Assembly: GCA_035292505.1 (NCBI GenBank)
Contig: DATDQA010000133.1
Coordinates: 1-7,561, forward strand
Source: DATDQA01 sp035292505
GTDB taxonomy: Bacteria > Bacteroidota > Bacteroidia > Chitinophagales > Saprospiraceae
Length of the DNA: 7,561 bases
Direction of reading: 5' to 3'
Part shown: piece after piece, positions 1 to 6,089 of the stretch
How the letters are laid out: every line of letters starts with the position of its first letter
How positions within the stretch are numbered: position 1 is the stretch's first letter
The notes under the pieces: generated by a model
What the model saw: the letters and a program-made list of their open reading frames with translations, nothing else
Databases searched by the model: none
Told to the model about the DNA's origin: nothing
Translations under genes and position numbers: made by a program

Positions 1-149
1 GGCCACACTGTGCCCGCGACATTGACGCCACAACGCACATGCTACTGATAACGATTAGGGTATAGAAGATTCGACGAGTATCATTCATAGGTGCAAGCTA
101 AAATTCCTGGAGAAATAAGGCAGCCAGCCCCAATTTCTGCATATCGAGG

Positions 150-263
150 GGCGTTATCTCACGCATCCCGCCGGATCAAGAAAGGATCTGCCCACTTCGG
201 TTGTGTGATTCTCCCGTTGAGGAGGTTTAGTTTGGAATACGAGGGTTGGATGATGAATCTTTG
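150..263 (+). pseudogene. Remnant resembling the C-terminal end of a beta-barrel protein (upstream copy)
   Basis: Read from CGG at 172, the frame gives RIKKGSAHFGCVILPLRRF and continues past the point where the partner copy stops. The partner at 1450 reads RIKRSYVRIGAGFLPIADFF and then ends in FWSTGIRL and a stop. The shared pattern is RIK-K/R, an aromatic or hydrophobic residue before G, L-P, then F. The phase before 172 is disturbed by a small length difference. In the intact-looking copy the alternating hydrophobic pattern and terminal strand resemble the last strands of an outer-membrane barrel, but only about 30 residues can be compared. It is either a decayed gene tail or conserved noncoding DNA. 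The family assignment is an inference. Confidence 0.3.
231..263 (+). promoter_or_regulatory. Candidate Bacteroidota-type promoter before the truncated barrel gene
   Basis: TTTGG at 231-235 and AATCTTTGC at 256-264 sit 21 bases apart. This resembles the Bacteroidota arrangement of TTG near -33 and TAnnTTTG near -7, although the leading TA is imperfect. The same two words, TTTGG and AATCTTTG, recur with nearly the same spacing before the intact barrel gene (1508-1539), while the DNA between them has diverged. That is the main reason to believe it. The ATG at 327 lies about 60 bases downstream. Confidence 0.35.
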
Positions 264-326
264 CTCATGAAATCATTACGGAATACAGAATTGCAAATCG
301 ATAGCCCATACACAAAAAGTATCGCC

Positions 327-458
327 ATGAAAAATCCAATATCTACAATCGCGACCTTAGGTTGCGTCGTTGCACAAACGTACGGCCAGGTTACAGTCGG
401 ATCCAGGATGGAAACATCCCCGACTGTAACTCCTGGCACTAGTTTTCTTTTATGGTAA
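327..458 (+). pseudogene. Truncated outer-membrane beta-barrel protein gene (5' fragment)
   Basis: The fragment encodes 43 residues and then TAA at 456-458. Residues 1-20 are a signal peptide ending in AQTYG before Q21, the same cleavage point as in the intact paralogue at 1598. Shared protein stretches include QTYGQ, TVG and VTPGTS. Homology stops where a small insertion changes LFVNRQ of the paralogue to LLW and a stop. Almost all of the barrel is missing, since only about 150-200 bases separate this point from the lipoprotein homology against more than 500 in the partner. A secreted peptide of about 23 residues could still be made, but no function is evident. The same frame is open back to an ATG at 246. 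The ATG at 327 is preferred because it matches the paralogue and gives a proper signal peptide. Confidence 0.75.
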
Positions 459-632
459 AAATTCAAATAAAAAATGCCCTTTCCCATGAATACGTCCACC
501 CATGAGCTTACAAGAAGTCGCGTCAAACAGACATATGTGATCGTTTCATTTGCCCGCAACGTCCGTAGCAGTTCTTCAGCCAGATCAACAAATCATTCGG
601 GGATGGATGTGCTCAGAAGATCAATAAAACCT

Positions 633-866
633 ATGCTAAATGTATTCTCACAATTCAGATTTCAAACTGTCATAAGATACTTTATCCGATTCAACCAATC
701 AAAGACGTTCATATTAGGTCTTTTCTTCACAGCTACCGCACTATTGACAAGTTGCACACCACGATTTGGATGTTATTACGGGATGAGAGAAACCCAGGTG
801 ACCCCAAAAGTATATTCTCAGGATTTGGCTGATTGTAAAGTGCCTGTTGTAGAGATTATTAATTAG
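633..866 (+). CDS. Small lipoprotein, diverged paralogue with altered start
   Basis: The frame from 672 to 866 aligns codon for codon with the lipoprotein at 2348, apart from one in-frame codon missing. It keeps a hydrophobic segment, a textbook lipobox LTSC, and matching stretches such as QDLADC against QNLAEC and VVE near the end. Many differences are synonymous or conservative (K/R, F/Y, D/E, I/V), which suggests the protein stayed under selection for some time after duplication. The codon matching the paralogue's ATG is ATA (672). The nearest upstream in-frame ATG is at 633, giving 77 residues with the lipidated Cys at about residue 41. The frame is also open to an ATG at 474 (130 residues), but the extra N-terminus has no paralogue counterpart and would bury the signal peptide. 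It may be a living gene with a shifted start or a recent pseudogene. Function is unknown. Confidence 0.5.
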   Translation: MLNVFSQFRFQTVIRYFIRFNQSKTFILGLFFTATALLTSCTPRFGCYYGMRETQVTPKVYSQDLADCKVPVVEIIN

Positions 867-962
867 GTAAGATACAGGGTGTATCGGGACCCACATTAAC
901 CACTATTTTACTGAGGAATTTGCCAGGAATTGCTTCCAGAATAACATGTACTCACCGAAGGG

Positions 963-994
963 TGATATTTATCATCACACGCCCTGATCTTGAA
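963..994 (+). promoter_or_regulatory. Conserved palindrome-containing block in the ccsBA leader (upstream copy)
   Basis: TGATATTTATCATCAC (963-978) and TGATCTTGAA (985-994) are identical to 2650-2665 and 2672-2681, with a six-base spacer in both copies whose sequence differs. The first word holds the inverted repeat TGATA-TT-TATCA. The surrounding leader is much less conserved, so the block stands out. It lies about 100 bases before the decayed ccsBA start. An operator or another protein-binding site is possible. The bound factor is unknown. Confidence 0.4.
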
Positions 995-1098
995 CGCTCC
1001 TTGTTCGTCTCGTTTAGTCCTAACTTGGCCATCGCGCGATATTCTCCATTCCCTGCAAAAGTCATTAAACCCAATAGAGTGTGCGCGAAAACCTATAC

Positions 1099-1275
1099 AT
1101 GAAAAAGTACTCAATAAACTTAGTTCCCACAATACACCAAAGGAAAGCAGCCCATATTCATGTTTCAGAAATCGATGATCATGATCTTCTTGTTGTTGCT
1201 GTCGCACGTTATTATGGCGATGACGATGCGCCAATCATGCAGAAGACGAATAAGAAACATGTGATAAGGCAATTT
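1099..1275 (+). pseudogene. Decayed 5' fragment of ccsBA
   Basis: The ATG at 1099 begins ATGAAAAAGTACTCAATAAA, against ATGAAAAAGGTACTCAATAAA at the true start (2809). One G is missing, so the frame shifts at codon 4. About 40 bases later the match breaks and resumes at about 1170, aligned with about 3046 of the intact gene, which implies loss of about 180 bp. After the gap the frame reads VAVARYY..., corresponding to GAAVTRYF of CcsBA residues 91-98. A last weak match (QKTNKK against RQNNKT) ends near 1275, followed by a stop at 1279-1281. Most of the first membrane segment, all of the second and the conserved FH of the third (His82 region) are missing, so no functional product is expected. 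This fragment places the duplication breakpoint inside ccsBA. Confidence 0.7.
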
Positions 1276-1407
1276 TTGTAAAGAATGCCCGTTCTCAAGC
1301 TTGAAGAACGAACAACGACCTATCAAATTAAGCCATAGTCATTATTATAGGTAAGTCAGGCTAAAGTAAGGCCGACAAGTACGTCCGGATTTAGCCATTT
1401 TCGGTAA

Positions 1408-1533
1408 AATTTAAGCAGACGTCGCTATCTCATTTCCCATGCCTTTTACCGGATCAAGAGGAGCTATGTCCGCATCGGAGCCGGGTTTCTTCCAATTGCA
1501 GATTTCTTTTGGAGCACGGGCATTCGACTATAA
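1408..1533 (+). pseudogene. Possible C-terminal remnant of a beta-barrel protein
   Basis: From just after a stop at 1405-1407 the frame stays open for 41 codons and ends in TAA at 1531-1533. Its end reads SYVRIGAGFLPIADFFWSTG followed by IRL and the stop. Alternating hydrophobic residues, many aromatics and a final short strand are typical of the C-terminus of outer-membrane barrel proteins. There is no start codon, and the stop overlaps the TATAAT of the promoter proposed for the next gene. A diverged version exists at 172-263. I read it as the tail of a former neighbouring gene. With so few residues a chance open frame remains possible. Confidence 0.3.
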
Positions 1534-1539
1534 TCTTTG
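1507..1539 (+). promoter_or_regulatory. Candidate promoter of the barrel protein gene
   Basis: TTTTGG at 1507-1512 and TATAATCTTTG at 1529-1539 give a TTG-(20 bases)-AATCTTTG pair, close to the Bacteroidota -33/-7 pattern. The second element also contains a perfect TATAAT. The words are repeated at 231-263 before the truncated paralogue. The leader to the ATG at 1598 would be about 50 bases and AT-rich, as is usual for this phylum. Confidence 0.4.
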
Positions 1540-1597
1540 AGGCATAAACCATAATGAATAAAAAAAACGTTTACTCACAGTTTTAAAATCAATCACT

Positions 1598-2242
1598 ATG
1601 AAAAATTTATTATCCACAATCGCAATATTGAGTTGCGTTATTGTACAAACGTACGGCCAGATTACAGTCGGACTCAGGGTAGGAAAATCCCCGAATGTAA
1701 CTCCTGGTACAAGTTATCTCTTTGTAAATCGTCAGGATCTGTTCAATGAGAGCCTCTTTAATATAGAACAGGTCCAGTATTCCGAACAGTTTGGCTTCAT
1801 GGCTCGCTTTGATCACGGAGCCTTCTGGTTTATGTCAGAATTCATGTATGGTCGGAGTACAGCACAGTACTCTCTGATCCATATACGTGAAATCAGCGAT
1901 GGCCAATCGGTGAAAATGAATGCAAGACGCTCATTTTTCGAGCTCCCTATCTCTGCCGGAGTATCACTGGGTATGATTGAAGTGTTTTCAGGATTTTCTG
2001 TAGCACATGATTTCGGATTTAAGAATGAGTTAGAACAAATGGAAGGCTATCGTACTTCTACGCCTGCATTGCGTGCTGGGTGGCATTCAGGGATCGGTGT
2101 GAATTTCGGTCATGTACTGATCGATCTTCGCTATCAGCAGGAGTTTCGCAACTATGGCGAAGGACAGTTTATCCATGGACAAGAACTCCTTTTGAAAAAC
2201 GCACCAGGTCGTTTCTTGATGACAGCAGGATTTCGGATTTAA
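1598..2242 (+). CDS. Outer-membrane beta-barrel protein (PorT-like)
   Basis: The product has 214 residues. Residues 1-20 are a signal peptide (MKN, a hydrophobic core, then VQTYG) with likely cleavage before Q21, leaving QITVG, a very common mature start among Bacteroidota barrel proteins. The rest is rich in amphipathic strands with aromatic residues (FGFMARFDHGAFWFMSEFMY; LIDLRYQQEF) and ends in FLMTAGFRI, a typical closing beta-strand. Length and pattern fit the small OMP_b-brl_2/PorT-type barrels of 8-10 strands. No catalytic motif is visible. The ATG at 1598 is chosen because it gives the signal peptide and matches the paralogue at 327. The lipoprotein gene follows after about 105 bases, perhaps co-transcribed. 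The exact function is unknown; barrels of this class include structural, transport and secretion-accessory proteins. Confidence 0.8.
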   Translation: MKNLLSTIAILSCVIVQTYGQITVGLRVGKSPNVTPGTSYLFVNRQDLFNESLFNIEQVQYSEQFGFMARFDHGAFWFMSEFMYGRSTAQYSLIHIREISDGQSVKMNARRSFFELPISAGVSLGMIEVFSGFSVAHDFGFKNELEQMEGYRTSTPALRAGWHSGIGVNFGHVLIDLRYQQEFRNYGEGQFIHGQELLLKNAPGRFLMTAGFRI

Positions 2243-2347
2243 GGTTTCAAAAGCAGACTCAACAATACCGATATAATTGTCCGCGAATTATGCAGACAAT
2301 TAAGAGAAGTAGATTTCTATTTTGTATAAAATGAATTCAATACTATC

Positions 2348-2554
2348 ATGAAATACTTCATTCAAATTCAACACACAAAAACTTTAATGATTGGTCTTTT
2401 GATTTCAATGGCCGCTTTGCTCACAAATTGTGCACCGAAGTCTGGTTGTTTCTTCAGTATGACTGAAACGCAGTCGACTATGCCAAACATATGTACTCAG
2501 AATTTGGCAGAATGCAATGTGCTTGTTGTAGAAGTCACAGCCGACAGCAGATAA
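2348..2554 (+). CDS. Small lipoprotein with conserved cysteines
   Basis: The product has 68 residues. It has a short charged N-terminus, a hydrophobic segment (about residues 13-26) and a lipobox LLTNC with the lipidated Cys at 28, so it is predicted to be membrane-anchored in the periplasm or outer membrane. The mature part is only about 40 residues and holds Cys34, Cys49 and Cys56. Cys34 and Cys56 are kept in the paralogue at 633-866, while Cys49 is Tyr there, so 34-56 is the likelier disulfide or functional pair. I recognise no family. An AT-rich stretch with TATTTTG lies about 25 bases before the start and could be a promoter. It lies between the barrel gene and ccsBA, and the 254-base gap before ccsBA suggests that ccsBA has its own leader. 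Conservation of a paralogue supports this as a real gene. Confidence 0.7.
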   Translation: MKYFIQIQHTKTLMIGLLISMAALLTNCAPKSGCFFSMTETQSTMPNICTQNLAECNVLVVEVTADSR

Positions 2555-2649
2555 GGATATCGGGTTATCAGGACATCCGTTAATGACTATTTTCAAATCC
2601 CTTGAGACTTTAGAATAGCCTGCATAATCAAATTCGATGAGAGTAGGAT

Positions 2650-2681
2650 TGATATTTATCATCACCTGAAATGATCTTGAA
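2650..2681 (+). promoter_or_regulatory. Conserved palindrome-containing block in the ccsBA leader
   Basis: TGATATTTATCATCAC and TGATCTTGAA, spaced by six bases, are identical to 963-978 and 985-994 in the duplicated leader. The inverted repeat is TGATA-TT-TATCA at 2650-2661. The block sits about 130 bases before the ccsBA ATG, within the 254-base noncoding stretch 2555-2808, where most other positions have diverged between copies. A second conserved patch, GCGCGAAAA followed by ATACATGAAAAAG, surrounds the start codon. The site could be an operator or an activator site for ccsBA. The regulator cannot be named. Confidence 0.45.
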
Positions 2682-2808
2682 AAGCCCAATGTTCTCCTCG
2701 CTTTGTCGTAACTTTCGTCGCGCATCTGATTTTCCCCCAGGTGCCCTGCAGAGTTATTTTACAGGATAAGCCTCATAGGGTCAGCGCGAAAAATTACGAA
2801 ACCAATAC

Positions 2809-5800
2809 ATGAAAAAGGTACTCAATAAATTATTCTCTACAAGGGCAGCAGGCCTCTATATCCTATTATTTGCAATCTCGATCGGGGTAGCCACATTTAT
2901 CGAAAACGACTTTGGGACAAGCTCAGCCCAAAAAGTCATCTATCGTTCCTGGTGGTTTCAACTCCTTCTGTTATTCTTCTGTATCACACTTGTTGTCAAT
3001 ATTTTCCGGTTCCGGATGATACAGCAGAAGAAATGGCCGATTCTCACCTTTCACACCGCGATGATCGTGATCCTCCTCGGTGCTGCAGTCACACGATACT
3101 TTAGCTATGAGGGTATGATGCATATCAGGGAGGATAGTTCCTCCAATGAGTTTGTCTCTTCTGAGACATATCTGAAATTCCAGATCCGGCAAAACAATAA
3201 AACATACCGTTTCGATGAAGAGGTCTACTTCGCAACATTGGGGAAAAATACATTCAGGGAACATTACCAACTGGGCAATGAGCTGCTGGAAGTGGAAGTC
3301 ACCGATTTTGTACCCAATCCAGACAGGGTACTAAAAGACACTCCTGATGGACCACCAATTCTCAAAGTAGTGATAGGTGGCGAACAAGGACGTGAAGAGT
3401 ACTTCCTGCGCTATCATGATGTGCTTCCTCTTCCTGGTGCAAGATTCAATTTTGGTACTGTGGAACAGGAAAGGTCAATCAACATCATCTTTCGCAATGA
3501 CTCTTTGCTGTTCAAAGCACCGGTTGTGATGACACAGATGCAAATGGCCACACAGCGACGCGATACGATGGCTGCAGGTGTCTATCATCCAATGATGCTG
3601 CGCTCATTGTATTCGGGAGATTCGGTGAATTTTGTGATCGGCGATTTTACACCACATGGTGAAATTGCGATGATTTCGTCTTCATCGAAAATGAAAAATG
3701 AAAGCATTGCTTCTGTTGGCTTGCGTATTTCAAATGGACGTGAGAGCGATTTCGCTTACGTGTACGGGAACAAAGGCATGGAAGGTCAACCGCAGCAAGT
3801 ACACCTCGGCAATATGCATATCGCTGTCGCCTATGGTGCAAGACGTGTGCAGCTCCCTTTCTCCATCAGGTTGCGCGATTTTATTATGGACCGCTATCCG
3901 GGTACAAACAGCGCTTCATCGTATGCCAGTGAAGTGACTCTTGTCGATCCCAGAAATGGCGTCGAACGTGATCAGCGTATCTTTATGAACAACATCCTCA
4001 ATTATGATGGGTTTCGTTTTTTCCAATCTTCTTATGACCAGGATGAACTCGGCACTGTGTTAAGTGTCAATCATGATTTCTGGGGTACATGGATTTCGTA
4101 TATCGGATATGCATTACTTACGCTCGGAATGCTTCTGACGTTATTCAGTAAGAAGAGCAGATTTTCCGATCTATCCATGAAACTCAAAAACCTGCGTGCA
4201 CCAGCTCAGACTTCACCTGCTTATCTCATCGGTGCACTCATCTTCCTGAGCACGGGATCGTTAAACGCAAATTCTATCAACGAATACGGAACATCTGCAA
4301 TCAATAAAGAACATGCTGTGGAATTCAGCAGGCTGGTCGTACAGGATCACAAGGGCAGGATGAAACCCATGCATACCCTTGCGGGTGAAGTCCTCAGAAA
4401 GATTGCACGGAAGGAAAATATGTATGGTCAGTCGGCAGAGCAGATTTTCCTGGGCATGACGATATACCCTGAAGAGTGGGCAAGAGTTCCACTTATCAAA
4501 GTGAGCAAGGATGAAGAGATCCGGAAGATCCTCAATATTCATGGTGAGCTGGCGGCGTTTGATGATTTCTTTAGTCAAAGCGGTCAATACATCCTGAAAG
4601 AGTATGTGCGCAAATCCTATAGCCTCGAACCAATCGACCGCACCATGTTCGATAAAGAGCTGATCAAACTGGATGAGCGGGTGAATATCTGCAACATGGT
4701 ATTTTCAGGCAGTTTCATGCGCATTTTTCCCTTTCAGGGATCTCAAACCGATGAATGGTATTCCCCGGCAGATGTCCATAAGCATTCTGAATTACCTGCG
4801 AATTCTTTTGTGAAAAAATTCTTCCAGGCGTATGTCCTAACTGTCCAGGAAGCGATGATCAATAATGATTGGAATCTCGCAAATGAGTTGCTCACTGAAT
4901 TGTCATTGTATCAACATGAACACGGCAGTGATCTTACTCCGGCGCAACGTAAGATTGATATGGAGATCCTGCTCAATAAGTCGAATGTGTTTGCGCAGTT
5001 GGGGAAATATTATGGACTGCTGGGACTAGTATTTCTTTTCGTCTTCTTTGCGAAGGTGTTCAATCACAATCTGAACATGAAGTGGCCGATGCGCATTGCG
5101 CTTGGTCTACTTGCTGCATGTTTCCTGATGCATACGTTTGGTCTTGCGACACGCTGGTATGTTTCCGGTCGTGCCCCCTGGAGCAATGGATATGAATCGA
5201 TGATTTACATTGGCTGGACCACAACATTGGCCGGTCTCTTGTTTGGACGCAAGTCAATGGGAGGGCTTGCAGCTACATCTGTACTTGCCTCTACCATCCT
5301 CATGGTGGCTTCATTGAGTTATCTCGATCCGGAGATCACACCTCTTGTACCAGTGTTGAAATCATATTGGCTGACGATTCACGTCTCAATGGAAGCAGGT
5401 AGTTATGGATTTCTCATGTTAGGGGCTATCGTTGGTGTATTGAATCTATTGCTTATGAGCATTCGTACCCAGGGGAATGAAGTCCGCGTCATGCGTACGA
5501 TCAAAGAGATGTCATACATCAGTGAGATGACACTTATTGGTGGCCTGTTTATGATCAGTATCGGCACTTATCTCGGTGGTGTCTGGGCAAATGAATCCTG
5601 GGGCAGATATTGGGGATGGGATGCAAAGGAGACCTGGGCTCTTGTGACAATTCTTGTCTATGCCTTTATTCTACACATGCGTTTCATACCAGGACTTCGG
5701 GGTTTATATGCATTCAATGTTGCTTCATTGTTTGGTTTCGCATCTGTGATGATGACATACTATGGTGTCAATTATTATTTGTCCGGGCTGCATTCATATG

Positions 5801-5907
5801 CGGCAGGTGATCCTGTACCGATCCCATCGGCAGTGTATATCACAGCATCGTCATTGTTGGCGTTAAGTCTTGTGGCATATTGGAAGTGGAGGGGGATGAA
5901 TAAGTAG
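2809..5907 (+). CDS. ccsBA: Fused cytochrome c synthase CcsBA (System II)
   Basis: The product has 1032 residues and is an inner-membrane heme exporter and heme lyase that attaches heme to CXXCH apocytochromes c. The N-terminal CcsB/ResB part has membrane segments at about 14-30, 50-66 and 79-95, with the ResB-like DFGTSSAQKVIYRSWWF (34-50) and FH at 81-82. His82 matches the transmembrane heme ligand near residue 83 of Helicobacter CcsBA. A large periplasmic region follows, then a segment at about 428-446. A hydrophobic stretch at 471-485 precedes a soluble insert (about 485-730) of the kind usual in Bacteroidota homologues. The C-terminal CcsA part starts near 732 with several segments, TRWYVSGRAPWSNGYESM, and the WWD-type motif WGRYWGWDAKETW (931-943). 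Likely external ligands are His858 (LTIHVS) and His995 (SGLHSY), with internal His956 (ILHMRF). All four expected histidines are present, so the protein looks functional. The start is supported by the duplicated leader. Confidence 0.96.
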   Translation: MKKVLNKLFSTRAAGLYILLFAISIGVATFIENDFGTSSAQKVIYRSWWFQLLLLFFCITLVVNIFRFRMIQQKKWPILTFHTAMIVILLGAAVTRYFSYEGMMHIREDSSSNEFVSSETYLKFQIRQNNKTYRFDEEVYFATLGKNTFREHYQLGNELLEVEVTDFVPNPDRVLKDTPDGPPILKVVIGGEQGREEYFLRYHDVLPLPGARFNFGTVEQERSINIIFRNDSLLFKAPVVMTQMQMATQRRDTMAAGVYHPMMLRSLYSGDSVNFVIGDFTPHGEIAMISSSSKMKNESIASVGLRISNGRESDFAYVYGNKGMEGQPQQVHLGNMHIAVAYGARRVQLPFSIRLRDFIMDRYPGTNSASSYASEVTLVDPRNGVERDQRIFMNNILNYDGFRFFQSSYDQDELGTVLSVNHDFWGTWISYIGYALLTLGMLLTLFSKKSRFSDLSMKLKNLRAPAQTSPAYLIGALIFLSTGSLNANSINEYGTSAINKEHAVEFSRLVVQDHKGRMKPMHTLAGEVLRKIARKENMYGQSAEQIFLGMTIYPEEWARVPLIKVSKDEEIRKILNIHGELAAFDDFFSQSGQYILKEYVRKSYSLEPIDRTMFDKELIKLDERVNICNMVFSGSFMRIFPFQGSQTDEWYSPADVHKHSELPANSFVKKFFQAYVLTVQEAMINNDWNLANELLTELSLYQHEHGSDLTPAQRKIDMEILLNKSNVFAQLGKYYGLLGLVFLFVFFAKVFNHNLNMKWPMRIALGLLAACFLMHTFGLATRWYVSGRAPWSNGYESMIYIGWTTTLAGLLFGRKSMGGLAATSVLASTILMVASLSYLDPEITPLVPVLKSYWLTIHVSMEAGSYGFLMLGAIVGVLNLLLMSIRTQGNEVRVMRTIKEMSYISEMTLIGGLFMISIGTYLGGVWANESWGRYWGWDAKETWALVTILVYAFILHMRFIPGLRGLYAFNVASLFGFASVMMTYYGVNYYLSGLHSYAAGDPVPIPSAVYITASSLLALSLVAYWKWRGMNK

Positions 5908-5928
5908 ACAACTTCTTTTTCGCACCCT

Positions 5929-5981
5929 GCCAAAGGTCTTTACCTTACTTTGGTGAGGCTTCCTATTTCAAACCTTTTGGC
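5929..5981 (+). terminator. Possible hairpin structure downstream of ccsBA
   Basis: GCCAAAGGT (5929-5937) can pair with ACCTTTTGGC (5972-5981) with one extra T. A competing local hairpin, CCAAA...TTTGG with an inner GGT-CTTT-ACC, spans 5930-5953. It starts about 20 bases after the ccsBA stop. No run of T follows, so it is not a textbook intrinsic terminator. Apart from these repeats, the gap to the next gene holds no clear promoter. Confidence 0.25.
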
Positions 5982-6089
5982 TGACTTCGACGTTTTCGGC
6001 GCCAGGGTGATACTCTTTGCCTTAGACTCCTCCTGCGGGTTAATTCAGTAATTTTAATCATTATCAAAGCTCTGATATTCATTGAGTGC

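Larger units (their letters stand above)
75..1275 (+). repeat. Upstream (degenerate) copy of a tandem duplicated segment
   Basis: This stretch aligns in the same order and orientation with ~1335-3210. Anchors visible by eye are: an ATAGGT..GCTAAA pair (near 90 and 1350); CGGATCAAGA (171 and 1450); the first 43 codons of an outer-membrane protein gene (327-455 against 1598-1726, about 80% nucleotide identity by hand count); the lipoprotein frame (672-866 against 2348-2554); a 16-base identity at 963 and 2650; and the ccsBA start (1099 against 2809). The copy is shorter than its partner. It lacks most of the barrel gene between about 459 and 600, and about 180 bp of the ccsBA start. The left edge is uncertain, because homology fades before position 75 and I see nothing recognisable in 1-74. 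No flanking inverted repeats or transposase are visible, so this looks like plain tandem duplication followed by decay. Confidence 0.8.
1335..3210 (+). repeat. Downstream (intact) copy of the tandem duplicated segment
   Basis: This is the partner of ~75-1275. It carries a complete barrel gene, a complete lipoprotein gene, the leader and the first 130 or so codons of ccsBA. Its left edge falls at about 1320-1340, almost directly after the last recognisable homology of the upstream copy (about 1275), as expected for a head-to-tail duplication. Of the roughly 320 bases between the decayed ccsBA fragment and the barrel gene (1282-1597), the part from about 1335 aligns weakly with 75-326. The rest shows nothing I recognise. 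Confidence 0.75.

Noticed and set aside
227..559. Open frame of 110 codons on the minus strand
   Set aside because: It lies opposite the truncated barrel gene and its signal peptide region, has no recognisable domain, and the homology pattern supports the + strand.
474..632. N-terminal extension of the upstream lipoprotein frame
   Set aside because: These codons have no convincing counterpart in the paralogue and would place about 90 residues before the lipobox. A short TYVIVSFARN stretch faintly recalls the barrel protein, but too weakly to call.
908..1234. Open frame of 108 codons on the minus strand
   Set aside because: It covers the noncoding leader and the ccsBA fragment. Its translation is His/Gln/Arg-rich low-complexity sequence without domains, and the matching stretch in the other copy is not open in that frame.
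2080..2334. Overlapping + strand open frame of 84 codons
   Set aside because: It overlaps the end of the barrel gene in another frame, has an Arg/Ser-rich composition and no paralogue support.
75..3210. Transposon, integron or recombination cassette as the cause of the repeat
   Set aside because: No transposase, integrase, terminal inverted repeats or target-site duplications can be seen. The repeated unit cuts through a housekeeping gene, which fits simple tandem duplication.
4260..5000. The long central insert of CcsBA as a novel fused domain
   Set aside because: From general knowledge, fused CcsBA proteins of about this length with a soluble central region are usual in Bacteroidota, so it is not treated as new.
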